DNA from: Nitrosospira sp.
Lineage (GTDB): Bacteria; Pseudomonadota; Gammaproteobacteria; Burkholderiales; Nitrosomonadaceae
Assembly: GCA_013821425.1 (NCBI GenBank)
Contig: JACDGV010000021.1
Location: 1-44,948, forward strand
Length of the DNA: 44,948 nt
Direction of reading: 5' to 3'
The notes beneath the pieces are model-generated. The model searched no databases. It had not been told where the DNA came from and saw nothing but the letters and a program-made list of their open reading frames with translations. Made by a program: the position numbers and the translations under genes. Each line of letters begins with the position of its first letter. Position 1 is the first letter of the stretch. Below, in pieces: positions 35,438-44,691 of this stretch.

Positions 35438-35740
35438 TCAGCGCCTTGAATTCATCTGATAGCCAACGCATGCGTTTCTTATCATAAAGAAACGCTCTGA
35501 AGAACGGGTTTTTCCTGGAACTACCGGCGTTGCGGCGATTCTTCGTTTTCCGGGCGGATTATGCCCTGGATGCCAATACACTCGTCTGACGTGATAGAAG
35601 TTATCCAGCACATACAGGGCAAACAGCTGGGCGGTCCACGATAGCGCACCTTGGTAAAGCCAAATTTGCCGTTTCAATATCCGGAACGGGTGTTCGCCAA
35701 TGGCACGCATTCTGGCAATCGCTCGATTAAGCCCTCATAT
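35438..35740 (-). pseudogene. IS5-family transposase C-terminal remnant
   Basis: On the minus strand RAIARMRAIGEHPFRILKRQ is followed by LSWTAQLFALYVLDNFYHVR, matching the IS5 C-terminal region (VEHPFRVIKRQFG...NTAQLFxLFALxNLyxVRR) with the catalytic Glu. The rest of the transposase is missing and the sequence has diverged, including loss of part of the YRGLAKN segment. Confidence 0.75.
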
Positions 35741-35856
35741 TTTACCAAAATGCGCTCCGCAGAAGGATTTGTTCCTGTCTTCCCCAGGTGCAGTGCCATG
35801 CCACTTCTGCATTACTCGGGTTTGAGTAGCAGCACCAATTCGTTGCCGTCTACTTT

Positions 35857-37941
35857 CTAGCGGCTGAGTTCCTGGAAGAGCTTGACCCATCGCGCGATGG
35901 TTGAATGATCGAATGCACTCGCGCCCCTTTTAAGGGCCAACTCTTTCGTCCGCTTGGCAACTTCGGTTTTCCAATCGTTAGCTAACGTTACACCCTGGGT
36001 TTCCGCCCAGGCTTCTACTTGGCCGACAAGTGGCTTACCGCTACCCACCACATCCGCGAACGGTATCTCGGTATTTCTTTCCCAGCGGTCTATCACTTGA
36101 GCAAAGAATGAAGCAGGTATTAAATCCTCCACTTCTGAGCCGGTAAAGCCGGCATAGGTATCCGTCGATAAAATCCTGTCTTCCGCACAGTTATATAGCC
36201 CCGACTTCAGTTCCTGGCTGATCCGCTTTCCTGGCTCATCGGCACCAAGAAGTACTTTGGGCAACTGCTCATCCCGGCTTGTAAGGATGCTTGCGATCAC
36301 TTCCGCTGTTTTGCTTCCCCCCGATGGGGGAAAGACCAGTTCACGCTTGGGTGATATTTTATTTGCGCCGATGAGAAGCGTTTTGATGGTCGAGAGATAA
36401 AATTGATCCGATGGACCTTGGACGATGACCGGTTGACAGCCGAACAGCAGGCTCTCAGCGACGTTCAAATTCAAGGCAGAGTGGACAACGTAGGCGGCGC
36501 CTGCCTGCCGCGGATCCTTTTCAGCATGCCGAAGGTCCGGGGTAGCCCTGGTAGTGCCATTTTCGGATACATACACCTTGCGCGCGCGTCCTAGATGCTC
36601 CGCGTCGATCAAAAACGGCGAGTGGGTTGTGTAGAGAATCCTGTTGACATTTGCGAGATTATCAAAGAAGGCAGACAGGTTCCTTTGTGCCAGCGGGTGC
36701 AGGGATAATCCAGGCTCATCCAGCAATAAAATCGCGTTTTGGTGTTCACCCTCGCTTTCCACAAGAAAGACGAGATAAAAGCTCAGGAACCATTGGAGTC
36801 CCGTGCTTCTACTCTCAAGCTCAACCTCCTCCGGGCGGCGATCATCGGAAACCCATATCCGGAAGTGGCTACCATCCGCTTCAAAGCGGAATTTGTAATC
36901 TCCTTGTTTCCACCAGTTTCTGAATTTTTCCGTCAGATTGGCGCCTGCGGATTGAAGCAATATTGAACGCTCCCTTTTTTTCAGCGAAATTTCACTGACT
37001 TCTTCCGGGGTAGGCTCCCGATAATTGTTGTGTGCATCCTTGAAATCCTGGCCAAGTTCCAGGATGTCGCTCGGCTCAAGCCGTACAAACTTGAAAAGGA
37101 CGCGGAGAGTTCGGGCTTTTGCTGCCTCTTTCGGGCCAAGATCGTTTCTTTGAAGATTTTGTACAACGTGGGGAAGATAAATCTCAGAATCCAGGTTCCC
37201 GAATTCGGAGTAGTAAACGAATTTGGGTAACGCAGCGATTACGATTCCCGTCACTTTCCCCGCGCTTTCGCAGGAGAGCCTGGAAACGTCGCGGGCTACC
37301 CGTTCGATGGCATCCAGCAGTTCCCCTACTTCGGGAGAAATCGTCGTGCTGCTTCTGTCAGCCTCCTGAATCAGGAGTTGCAAATCTCGCTTAAGGTCGG
37401 AAACTTGAGCCACCGACAGGCGTGGTTCCGCGAGACTATTCTCCAGTTCCTGCAACTTTGCGAGAACGGTTTCGTTCAACTCCTCTTCTTGCGGTGGCGG
37501 CGCGAGATCGTCAGTGCTTCCGGCGGTAGCAGCGGTCTCTTTTACCGGCGGGGCATTCATCGCGGCAACCGCCTCCGATCGAGGGAAAGAAATGGCGTAC
37601 TCCCCATTGAAGTACCGTTTCACGGATACCAGGGAAGCTTCTTCCACTGAAATTCCCGCTTGCGTGGAAAGCTCGATTGCAAGCGGCCCGGTCTCAAACT
37701 CCGCTGTTATGAAGCAGTAATCTTCCGGAGCTTGGCGTATAGCGCCAAAAAGCCTTTTCGGGTAGTCAGAGGTTGGCTGAATCTCTCCCTCTATCGCCGG
37801 GTTTAGCTTCCAAAGCGGAACCAGGAGGTTAGTCTTGCCGGATTCATTCACGCCAATCAGGGCAGTAACGTTATCCACGTCAACCCAACCGCTATTCTCG
37901 ACAGAGCGAAAATTTGTGACCAGAAATCGAGTAAGGTGCAT
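35857..37941 (-). CDS. OLD-family ATPase/Toprim protein, probable defence gene
   Basis: 694 residues. An N-terminal SMC/RecF-like ATPase has Walker A GVNESGKT at 30-37 and Walker B LLLDEPGLSLHPLAQRN preceded by SRSTGLQWFLSFYLVF. A C-terminal Toprim-like domain begins at about 504 (VIVQGPSDQFYLSTIKTLL). OLD proteins are nucleases of phage P2 Old type, and relatives include Gabija GajA. Two expected Toprim acids are altered: the Glu of VEGxSD is Q508, and the DxD reads G566-A-D568. Nuclease activity is therefore doubtful. No helicase partner is adjacent, so it would be a stand-alone (class 1) member. Location in an accessory segment beside IS remnants fits defence. Confidence 0.8.
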   Translation of the reverse strand: MHLTRFLVTNFRSVENSGWVDVDNVTALIGVNESGKTNLLVPLWKLNPAIEGEIQPTSDYPKRLFGAIRQAPEDYCFITAEFETGPLAIELSTQAGISVEEASLVSVKRYFNGEYAISFPRSEAVAAMNAPPVKETAATAGSTDDLAPPPQEEELNETVLAKLQELENSLAEPRLSVAQVSDLKRDLQLLIQEADRSSTTISPEVGELLDAIERVARDVSRLSCESAGKVTGIVIAALPKFVYYSEFGNLDSEIYLPHVVQNLQRNDLGPKEAAKARTLRVLFKFVRLEPSDILELGQDFKDAHNNYREPTPEEVSEISLKKRERSILLQSAGANLTEKFRNWWKQGDYKFRFEADGSHFRIWVSDDRRPEEVELESRSTGLQWFLSFYLVFLVESEGEHQNAILLLDEPGLSLHPLAQRNLSAFFDNLANVNRILYTTHSPFLIDAEHLGRARKVYVSENGTTRATPDLRHAEKDPRQAGAAYVVHSALNLNVAESLLFGCQPVIVQGPSDQFYLSTIKTLLIGANKISPKRELVFPPSGGSKTAEVIASILTSRDEQLPKVLLGADEPGKRISQELKSGLYNCAEDRILSTDTYAGFTGSEVEDLIPASFFAQVIDRWERNTEIPFADVVGSGKPLVGQVEAWAETQGVTLANDWKTEVAKRTKELALKRGASAFDHSTIARWVKLFQELSR

Positions 37942-38405
37942 AAGTTTTGTCCTGTCCTCCTTCTTTTCAGGCGATTGCTCGCCCTGTCGTATTTTTGCTA
38001 CTGTTGTCCCATCAACCCAGTTAGTGCCATCCGTAGGAGCGGTAGTTCCTCCCTCAATTGCTTGTCACCCGCGAGGGGCGTTGCGCCCTGCCGTATCGGG
38101 TATCCCTAAAGCAATATACGTGCCGTATTATATGCTATTGATTGACCAAGGCGTTTAATCAGAGCGTTTCAGTTGACCAGGGAGATGTAACACCTTTCGA
38201 CAAGCCCTGTAACGCCACCCGAGCATCGCGGGAATAGCTGTATTGAATGACACAATGAGGCGGCGAAGTCCGCTGCCAGTGCCGCTACCTTCCTTATCTT
38301 TCCCCCTGCAGCACTCGTACCACCGGCTGGTGTAAGGCGCGGGCACGCCCATCCAGTCGGGGTGCGAATAAAGACGAGAATAGCAGGATAAGACGGAAAC
38401 ACCTG
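37942..38405. other. Intergenic region upstream of the OLD gene
   Basis: 464 bp without a convincing gene in either direction. It must contain the minus-strand promoter of the OLD gene; none is clear. Short frames here have no ribosome binding sites or motifs. Confidence 0.4.
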
Positions 38406-39341
38406 TCAGTGCATTTTGGGCCAGGGGGACCGCCTGCGCCACAAAACCGCCAGCAGGCTTCCCAGCAATGAATGCATTACCGCTGAAACTGCCCCCACAA
38501 CCGGCGCGAGCGGCAGCAACGGGAAGGCCTGCCTGGCCAGCACAATGGCAAGGCCCGAGTTTTGCATGCCCACCTCGATTGAAATGGTGCGCGCGCTCTG
38601 TCGGTGGAAACCAAGCACGCGCGCGAAGTTATAACCGATCAGAAAACCGCTGCCGTGCAGCAACGCCGCCGCGAGCATGAGTCGAAAGCCATGGTTGAGG
38701 ATGGCCTCCACATTTGCGGCAATCACTACGGCACAGATGAAACAAACGCCCAGCACCGATAACAGCGGGGCAAACGGCATCACCCGCGTGACCAGCCGCG
38801 GAGCCCATCGGTTAAGCAGGACGCCCAGAATAACCGGGACAATTACGACTTGCAGGGTTTGCTTGAACAGCAGCCAGGTATCCACCGGAACCATCGCCCC
38901 CACCAGAAGCTGGGTCAGCAGGGGCGTGAAAAAGACAGCCGCCAACGTTGAGCAGACTGTCATAACCACCGAAAGCGCGACGTCTGCCCCTGCGATATAG
39001 CTCACCAGGTTTGAGGCGGTGCCGCCCGGGCAACAGCCCACCAGAATCAGTCCCACGGTGAAGTAGGGTGGCAGCGCCAGCGTGTGAGCCACTGCCCAGG
39101 CCATTAGCGGCATTATGGTGTACTGCGCCGCAAAACCTGCCGCGACCATACGCGGCATGCGGGCTATCCTGCGAAAATCGTCGAAGGTCAGCGTCAACCC
39201 CATGCACAGCATGATGAAGGCAAGGATCAGCACCAATAGCGGTCCTTGATTCAAGGCAATCAACCACTCTGGCCAGCACAGGGCAACCGCCCCGGCGGAA
39301 ACCATCCAGAGCGGGAACAGAAGCGTCAATTTTTGTAGCAT
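38406..39341 (-). CDS. BASS-family sodium-coupled organic anion transporter
   Basis: 311 residues, nine or ten membrane helices. Conserved family features: LAFIMLCMGLTLTFDDFRRI, LVGCCPGGTASNLVSYIAGA (crossover region) and SIEVGMQNSGLAIVLARQAF. The bile acid:Na symporter superfamily moves bile acids, pantothenate, pyruvate-like acids and others; the substrate is not predictable here. It is 19 bp downstream of a methyltransferase gene on the same strand, suggesting one operon. Confidence 0.88.
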   Translation of the reverse strand: MLQKLTLLFPLWMVSAGAVALCWPEWLIALNQGPLLVLILAFIMLCMGLTLTFDDFRRIARMPRMVAAGFAAQYTIMPLMAWAVAHTLALPPYFTVGLILVGCCPGGTASNLVSYIAGADVALSVVMTVCSTLAAVFFTPLLTQLLVGAMVPVDTWLLFKQTLQVVIVPVILGVLLNRWAPRLVTRVMPFAPLLSVLGVCFICAVVIAANVEAILNHGFRLMLAAALLHGSGFLIGYNFARVLGFHRQSARTISIEVGMQNSGLAIVLARQAFPLLPLAPVVGAVSAVMHSLLGSLLAVLWRRRSPWPKMH

Positions 39342-39360
39342 GGCGTGGAGTGGATCGGCG

Positions 39361-40077
39361 TCAGCCTTCTTTCAGGGCGGAACGCGCGAACAAAAGCGTG
39401 TGGTGCTGGGCATGCCGGCTCACCAGACGGGTGGAGTGTAAACCGCCCGCGCTGGCCATCTCCCGCAAGTTGGAAAGGCATTCGGGATAGTCGTGGTCGC
39501 GGACGTGGGTGCAGGCCTCTTCCAGCTGATCCTGTGGCACCTGCGTCCATTTCTCACGCATGAATCTGATATAGCCATCCAGATAACTTGCACGGTCCTG
39601 GTTTTCTTCGCGCACCACATCCACCAGGATCAGCCAGCCCTGTTCTGACAGGCAGCGCCCGGCCGCACGGAAAAAGCGCGCCTTTTCGTCAGGCATCAGG
39701 TGATGAATAGCAAATCCCGTGAAGAGGATATCCCAGGTTTTGGTCGTGGACTCCACCGCCTCCAACAGGTCACCCTGGGTCAGAATAACCCGACCGGGTA
39801 AATCCGCCAGGTAGACGCGTGCCTCTGCCAGTGCCGCTGCGGATAAATCCACGCCCTCATATATTGCTGGCGGCAACCGCTTCAGGCAGGGTGCGAGGTA
39901 ACGCGCATTGCCGCAACCCAGATCCAGCAGGTCATAAGGTTCGTGACCACCGCGCAGCTTCAGGAGCTCTTCCACTCCTGCATAGATCTCCCTGTGGAAT
40001 ATATAGTTGTGTTCCGTGATCAAATCGTAGAGAGACCAGGAGCGAGTGAAAATGGCGGTACGTTCGGAGGAATTCAT
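39361..40077 (-). CDS. Class I SAM-dependent methyltransferase
   Basis: 238 residues from ATG 40077; a GTG at 40107 would add ten. The SAM-binding motif is YDLLDLGCGNARYLAPCL, with acidic residue in YEGVDLSAAALAEA and motif FAIHHLMPDEKARFF. Small-molecule methyltransferase of the UbiE/UbiG type fold; substrate unknown. Linked to the BASS transporter, so it may modify what that carrier moves; this is inference only. Confidence 0.85.
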   Translation of the reverse strand: MNSSERTAIFTRSWSLYDLITEHNYIFHREIYAGVEELLKLRGGHEPYDLLDLGCGNARYLAPCLKRLPPAIYEGVDLSAAALAEARVYLADLPGRVILTQGDLLEAVESTTKTWDILFTGFAIHHLMPDEKARFFRAAGRCLSEQGWLILVDVVREENQDRASYLDGYIRFMREKWTQVPQDQLEEACTHVRDHDYPECLSNLREMASAGGLHSTRLVSRHAQHHTLLFARSALKEG

Positions 40078-40401
40078 GAGCTGGCGGTTGTCAGTATGGG
40101 ACGGCACTTTACAATATACGAAGGCTAAAGGGTATCTCTACTCAGCGCACCCGGTAAAATTAGCCAATAGAAGGCGGAGCATGCCGTTAGCCATATCATC
40201 CCCCTCACTAGCGCGGATCAGATTGCGCGCGCACGCCGCACTGGTTGATTTATCCGGATATCGATACAACCGCCAAGGCTGGTTGACGCCCGGGCGGGAA
40301 TGGCCTAAAAACACAATAACAGATGGGAACGGCATGGTGACGCATGCCTGCTTCCTCGCCTTGTAGCGAATAACGGCAATTTTCGATAAAACAGGAAAAA
40401 A

Positions 40402-40881
40402 ATGATAAGGGCGCCCTTCTACCATATCGGAATAGTTGTGCTTGATCACGAGGAAGCGGTTGAGCACTATTCGAGCGTGCTGGGCGTAAAATTCACTGAA
40501 CCCACCGATACCATCTTGTGTATCGAAAACCCTCAAACGCAACAAACCGAAAACATCAAAGTTATCGCCACATACTCAAAGGCGCGCCCGCCCTATCTGG
40601 AATTGATTCAGGCCATTGGCAGCGGAATATTCTGAGAAAAAAATGCGGGACAGATTCTCTACTTCGGCATTTGGGAATCAGACCTTGAAGGCAGAATAAA
40701 GAAACTGGAGCAACTCGGCATAGGTATTGATGCGCTAATTCGGCCGGAGTGCGACAAGCCTCCAACCGCCATAATTACCGCCCCGGACAAGCTGGGCGTG
40801 CGCATGGAATATCTAAGCACTTCACTACGGCTTGCGACCGAAACATGGGTACTAACCGGAAAATATCCTCTCAGGCATTAG
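40402..40881 (+). pseudogene. VOC (glyoxalase-fold) protein with in-frame TGA
   Basis: Starts MIRAPFYHIGIVVLDHEEAV, the typical VOC opening with metal His, and reads to IQAIGSGIF before a TGA at 40633-40635. The same frame then continues without another stop as EKNAGQILYFGIWESDLEGR to RMEYLS and ends at 40881. A full VOC domain of 160 codons is thus interrupted by one stop. Most likely a nonsense mutation; a sequencing error is possible. No selenocysteine signal is evident. Confidence 0.75.
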
Positions 40882-41074
40882 CCGGCCGGAATATGGATAA
40901 ACTCTATGAATAAACCCTGAATCCTTGGGTCATCCAGGAAGAGCTTGTGCTCTTGCTTCAAGTGACTTTGCACCCATCCCCTTGTTGCCTCCTCCCCGGG
41001 AGGAAGAGGCACGCGCGATTTGTCGGAGGTAATCCACATGATGGCAGACCTTCAGGCTAGCCGGTAACCTATCT

Positions 41075-41818
41075 ATGGTCACCGCAACATTCCGCTTCTA
41101 CGAAGAACTGAACGATTTCCTCGCGCCAGACCGACGCAGGCATGAATTCACCTGCCCTTGTGCCCGCTCAGCGACCACCAAGCACATGATCGAAGCTCTG
41201 GGCGTGCCCCATACGGAGGTGGAATTGATCCTGGTAAACGGGGAATCGGTGGGGCTTGACCGGCAGTTGCAAGATGGCGACCGCGTAGCCGTATTTCCAA
41301 AATTTGAGATGGTTGATGTCACCCCTCTGCTGCGCGTGCGCGAGCACCCCTTGCGCGTAACGTGCTTTGTCGCCGATGCTCATCTTGGCGGGCTTGCGCG
41401 CCTGCTGCGCATGGCGGGTTTCGACACCCTTTATGACAACAACTTCCAGGACAGTGAAATCGAAGCCATCGTAGCGCGTGACGGGCGCATATTGCTGACG
41501 CGCGACCGGGAATTGCTCAAGCGCCGTGCGATCACGCATGGGTGTTTCGTGCATGCATTGAAGACGCCGCAACAGCTGTGCGAAATATTTGACAGGTTGG
41601 ATCTGGCACACGGCGTGCGGCCATTTTCCTTATGCTTGGAATGCAACGCACCCTTGCGTGCCATTGCCAAGGCGGAAATCCTGACGCGCCTCCCGCCGTC
41701 CGTTCGTGCGCGCTTCGATCACTTCAGCACTTGCGATGATTGCAAACGCATTTTCTGGGAAGGCTCACACTGGCGCCGCATGAAAGCGGTATTGGCGGAC
41801 TGTATGCAGCCGGGCTGA
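41075..41818 (+). CDS. Ubiquitin-like/Mut7-C RNase-domain protein
   Basis: 247 residues. The N-terminal about 80 residues form the Mut7-C ubiquitin-like (ThiS-type) domain (VTATFRFYEELNDFLAPDRR, ending DGDRVAVFPKFE). The rest is the Mut7-C (DUF82) PIN-like domain: CFVADAHLGGLARLLRMAGF, DGRILLTRDRELLKR, and a zinc ribbon (CLECNAPL...CDDCKRIFW). A predicted RNA-acting nuclease; biological role not established. A GC-rich hairpin around 40987-41010 lies upstream. Confidence 0.88.
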   Translation: MVTATFRFYEELNDFLAPDRRRHEFTCPCARSATTKHMIEALGVPHTEVELILVNGESVGLDRQLQDGDRVAVFPKFEMVDVTPLLRVREHPLRVTCFVADAHLGGLARLLRMAGFDTLYDNNFQDSEIEAIVARDGRILLTRDRELLKRRAITHGCFVHALKTPQQLCEIFDRLDLAHGVRPFSLCLECNAPLRAIAKAEILTRLPPSVRARFDHFSTCDDCKRIFWEGSHWRRMKAVLADCMQPG

Positions 41819-42050
41819 TTCTCCCGGGGGGATGTAAGGGATAACAGCAATTGAACATCCGCGTAGGCCGCGTGAACGATCACACGCTCCAGTCGGCCTA
41901 CCATGGCCGATGCGAGCGGAAACTTTCATCACACCCTCCATTCGAATTTTTGTCGGGGTGTGGTAGCATTAGCCATCTCAGATTTGGCAGCGTGACGGCA
42001 CCTGTGGTCTTGCGTCTCCCGCCATTCCTGGTTCCGGTACATTCAAATCC

Positions 42051-42126
42051 GGGTCGTTAGCTCAGCTGGTAGAGCAGCGGACTCTTAATCCGTAGGTCGA
42101 GCGTTCGAATCGCTCACGACCCACCA
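42051..42126 (+). tRNA. tRNA-Lys (anticodon CTT)
   Basis: Complete cloverleaf: acceptor GGGTCGT with ACGACCC, D-arm GCTCAGCTGGTAGAGC, anticodon loop CTCTTAA giving CTT, T-loop TTCGAAT, encoded CCA. Accessory and IS sequence begins shortly afterwards. Confidence 0.96.
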
Positions 42127-42542
42127 AGAATTCAAGGGCTTAGGTAAACATTTTCCCTCTTCCGGTTTCTTGGAGTAACGCAGGGGTAACTCCAAGCAAG
42201 GGACAACAAAAAAATATACCTATCAGGCTAAAGGCGCTTTTATCTTCTAGATAAGACTACGGGGGGCTATTCGCGGCAGACGGGGGTGCCATTTAGGGAA
42301 CCCTACGCCTAGCCTTTCTTACATTGCGGTAGCTAACGTAGAAGGGGGTAGCAGGTGGCGGGGTACGCCCAGTCTCAAATAGACCCCACCCCGCTTAATT
42401 AAGGTACCCCCTACACTTACCTTTCCGCAATTGCAAAAAAATTTCTGGACTCTCTTCCTCCCTATTGCTGTAACGCTAACTCCTCTGTTTGAAGATGTGA
42501 TTTTTCCGTTTTATTTTATGGAAGAATGGCCGCGGAGTTGTT
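42127..42542. other. Non-coding stretch after tRNA-Lys
   Basis: 416 bp with no gene that I can support. It contains the nested inverted repeat at 42343-42412 and AT-rich sequence on either side. Confidence 0.45.
42343..42412. repeat. Nested inverted repeat
   Basis: Outer arms AGGGGGTA (42343-42350) and TACCCCCT (42405-42412), inner arms GCGGGGT (42358-42364) and ACCCCGC (42388-42394). The two sets are co-axial, so one imperfect stem could form. Role unknown; it may be an element end or a folded RNA. Confidence 0.5.
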
Positions 42543-42760
42543 TTACTTGTTATCTCCAAAAGAAAACCATTTCTTCAATCTCCCTTTTATAAGAAAGAGA
42601 AGCAAGGCAAAAAACAGGGCAATTAAAAGACCCCAGAACTCGCGAAGCTTTTCCCAAAATATTTCCATCAGTTGCTTGATGCGTATCTCGCAAACTTCAA
42701 CGTTATTCACTACCACGGTAACTTGCAGAGTTTCTGCCCATTTGGGAACGGGAGTTCCCC
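42543..42760 (-). pseudogene. Membrane protein gene fragment cut by the IS3 element
   Basis: The minus-strand frame runs from the IS end as PVPKWAETLQVTVVVNNVEV, then KQLMEIFWEKLREFWG, a membrane helix (LLIALFFALLLFLI) and a basic end. It is open up to the IS boundary, so the N-terminal part was removed or displaced; no continuation is recognisable beyond the other IS end. A start at the internal ATG (42668) would leave a 41-residue membrane peptide but has no ribosome binding site. Confidence 0.5.
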
Positions 42761-42826
42761 CGACGTCTCCCCAAACTTGAGTAGCGGCTAAGTTTGGAGT
42801 CCAATCTTACGCAAAGGAGATTGGAC

Positions 42827-43090
42827 ATGAAGAAGCGATTCACCGAAGAGCAGATCATTGGATTTTTACGTGAGGCCGAAGCCGGGTTGCCGGTGGCGGA
42901 GTTGTGTCGTCGGCAGGGATTTTCTGAGGCGAGCTATTACCTCTAGCGCAGCAAGTTTGGGGGAATGAACGTCCCCGATGCGAAGCGGCTAAAGGAGCTG
43001 GAGGCCGAGAACACGCGGTTGAAGAAACTGCTCGCCGAGTCCATGCTGGAAAGCGAGATCACGAAGGAGGCCCTCCGAAAAAAGTGGTGA
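42827..43090 (+). pseudogene. IS3 OrfA with amber codon
   Basis: Starts MKKRFTEEQIIGFLREAEAG behind GGAGA, then LPVAELCRRQGFSEASYYL followed by TAG where related proteins have Trp, then RSKFGGMNVPDAKRLKELEA and a leucine-zipper-like end. A helix-turn-helix DNA-binding subunit interrupted by one stop. Confidence 0.85.
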
Positions 43091-43948
43091 GCGCACCGTC
43101 ACGTCGTGATCTGGTGCGCCATATGACTGGCCGAGGATTAAGCGAACGGCGGGCATTACGGGTAATTGGCATGAGTGCCAGTGCCTATCGCTATCGACCT
43201 GTTGCAGACCGAAACTCGGCGTTGAAAGCGCAGATCGTGGCATTGGCACAGCGGCACCGTCGCTATGGGGCAGGGATGATTTATCTGAAGCTGCGTCAAG
43301 CTGGTGTGGTGGTCAATCACAAGCGCGTCGACCGTTTGTATGCAGAAGGCTGGTCTTCAGATAAGAAGGCGTAAACGCAAGAAGATTCCGATGGTCCATC
43401 GCCAACCGCTGGGCAGGCCAGAGGCCGCCAACCAGGTTTGGTCCATGGACTTCATATTTGACCGCACGGCGGAAGGCCGCAGCATCAAGAGCTTGACCGT
43501 GGTGGATGATGCAACCCATGAAGCGGTGGCTATTGTTCCGGAGCGCGCCATTGGCGGACAGCACCTGGTACGAATCCTGGATAGGCTGGCGGTCGCGCGG
43601 GGACTTCTTCAGGCAATTCGCACGGACAACGGGAAGGAGTTCTGCGGACGGGCCATGTTGACCTGGGCGCACCAACGGGGTGTCAAGCTGTTCCTGATCG
43701 AACCGGGCCAGCCCAATCAGAACGCCTACATCGAGTCATTCAATGGACGTTTCCGTGAGGAATGCCTCAACGAGCATTGGTTCACCAGCTTGCAACATGC
43801 CCGGGTCATCATCAATGCTTGGCAGCGGGAATACAACCAGGAGCGTCCCAAAAAATCATTGGGTGGATTGACACCTTCCGCCTACGCCAAGACATTCGTT
43901 CATAAATCAGATAAATTACCCTCGGACTCTAAAGCCCGGTGCTACTGA
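43084..43948 (+). pseudogene. IS3 OrfB transposase with frameshift
   Basis: First frame: SRRDLVRHMTGRGLSERRAL to HKRVDRLYAEG (ends 43374). Second frame resumes RRRKRKKIPMVHRQPLGRPE and carries the DDE triad: QVWSMDFIFDRTAEGRS (Asp), IRTDNGKEFCGRAM (Asp), NAYIESFNGRFREECLNEHW (Glu). The shift lies around 43344-43355. Inactive unless frameshifting rescues it, which is unlikely given the amber in OrfA. Confidence 0.85.
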
Positions 43949-44058
43949 AAATGGGGGAACGTCGGCTTTTACCCTTGATAACCTATTTTATCATCGGTAA
44001 AATGCTCCCAGGAGGGGCGACCGGCGCCGAACTCAACGCAGAAGATGGGAGGGCAGTC

Positions 44059-44340
44059 ATGAGCAATCGCTTCCTGAGGTGGGTCGACACATGGATCGAG
44101 GAAAACATCCCTCCCGGCGCCAATTCCGACATAGAGAGTCATGAAGTAAAGGCAAAGCGGCTGACGGAGAAACTGTTCGCCGAGGCAGCTGCGGCCAACT
44201 TCACAAACTTCGAGACCGAGGAGGAGCGGGAGCGCGTTACGCCCCTGGTACTGGCCGCGGTCTCGGACAGCAAAGACTTTGACATCGATGCCTATCATCT
44301 CAAGACGCAACTTGCGCGGGAGAATGAAGATGGCGACTGA
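44059..44340 (+). CDS. Hypothetical acidic protein, 93 residues
   Basis: ATG after GGGAGG; begins MSNRFLRWVDTWIEENIPPG and continues with acidic helices (VKAKRLTEKLFAEAAAANFT, EEERERVTPLVLAAV). Faintly like small rhizobial DUF768 proteins in its N-terminal FLxxWxxENI pattern, but this is not firm. Soluble, function unknown. Starts just after the IS3 element. Confidence 0.6.
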   Translation: MSNRFLRWVDTWIEENIPPGANSDIESHEVKAKRLTEKLFAEAAAANFTNFETEEERERVTPLVLAAVSDSKDFDIDAYHLKTQLARENEDGD

Positions 44341-44424
44341 GCCCCGTATGGTTGGTCTTCAGGGCGGCATCGCGTTGGTTGCTTGTCAGCTGCTCGTGAC
44401 ATATCCATAATCAAAAGAGGGCTG

Positions 44425-44676
44425 TCATTTGTTCTCAAGGATCTTCCTGGAGACAAGCCTGTAGTTTTTCGCATCGGTAAAGCATAGGCGCTTGTCATCT
44501 ATATTCATGAATATAGATGAGTTCGAGAAATGGCCTAAGAAAACCCACTGAGCATTTCCTTCCTTCTCGCACAGCTCGCGATTGTCTAGGAAGTGAACTT
44601 CTTCGGCGCCATTGAAAACGGTTTTACCATGGCTGTACCCAATCTGCTGATTATGGCAGCGGGAACTGCAGACCAA
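44425..44676 (-). CDS. Possible small protein or gene fragment
   Basis: The frame reads HFLDNRELCEKEGNAQWVFL and NIDDKRLCFTDAKNYRLVSR, which looks like real protein. It begins at a TTG inside the terminal-repeat-like sequence at 44660-44691, without a ribosome binding site. The frame stays open further upstream through the repeat. Probably the 3' end of a gene cut by a mobile element. Confidence 0.35.
   Translation of the reverse strand: MVCSSRCHNQQIGYSHGKTVFNGAEEVHFLDNRELCEKEGNAQWVFLGHFSNSSIFMNIDDKRLCFTDAKNYRLVSRKILENK
44496..44519. repeat. 24-bp perfect palindrome
   Basis: Twelve bases (CATCTATATTCA) followed at once by their exact reverse complement. It lies inside the doubtful minus-strand ORF. 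It could be a dimer-binding site or chance in AT-rich DNA. Confidence 0.7.
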
Positions 44677-44691
44677 GTAGCGACTACTACA
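44660..44691 (+). repeat. Second copy of the IS481-end-like sequence
   Basis: Aligns with 629-662 in the same orientation, ending GACTACTACA in both. No transposase is beside it, so it is either a solo end left by deletion or part of a small non-autonomous element. Confidence 0.5.

Larger units (their letters stand above)
42760..43966 (+). mobile_element. IS3-family insertion sequence (decayed)
   Basis: About 1.2 kb with imperfect terminal repeats: CCGACGTCTCCCCAAACTTG from 42760, and GCCGACGTTCCCCCATTTTC read inward from 43966. It holds orfA and orfB in the usual order. Exact ends are uncertain by a few bases and no target duplication was identified. Both genes are broken. Confidence 0.75.

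Noticed and set aside
40633-40635. Selenocysteine codon in the VOC gene
   Set aside because: No selenocysteine is expected at this place in the VOC fold and no convincing SECIS-like hairpin follows; a nonsense mutation is simpler.
42526-42780. 84-codon plus-strand ORF
   Set aside because: Basic, low-complexity product; the minus strand of the same DNA encodes a more convincing membrane-protein fragment.
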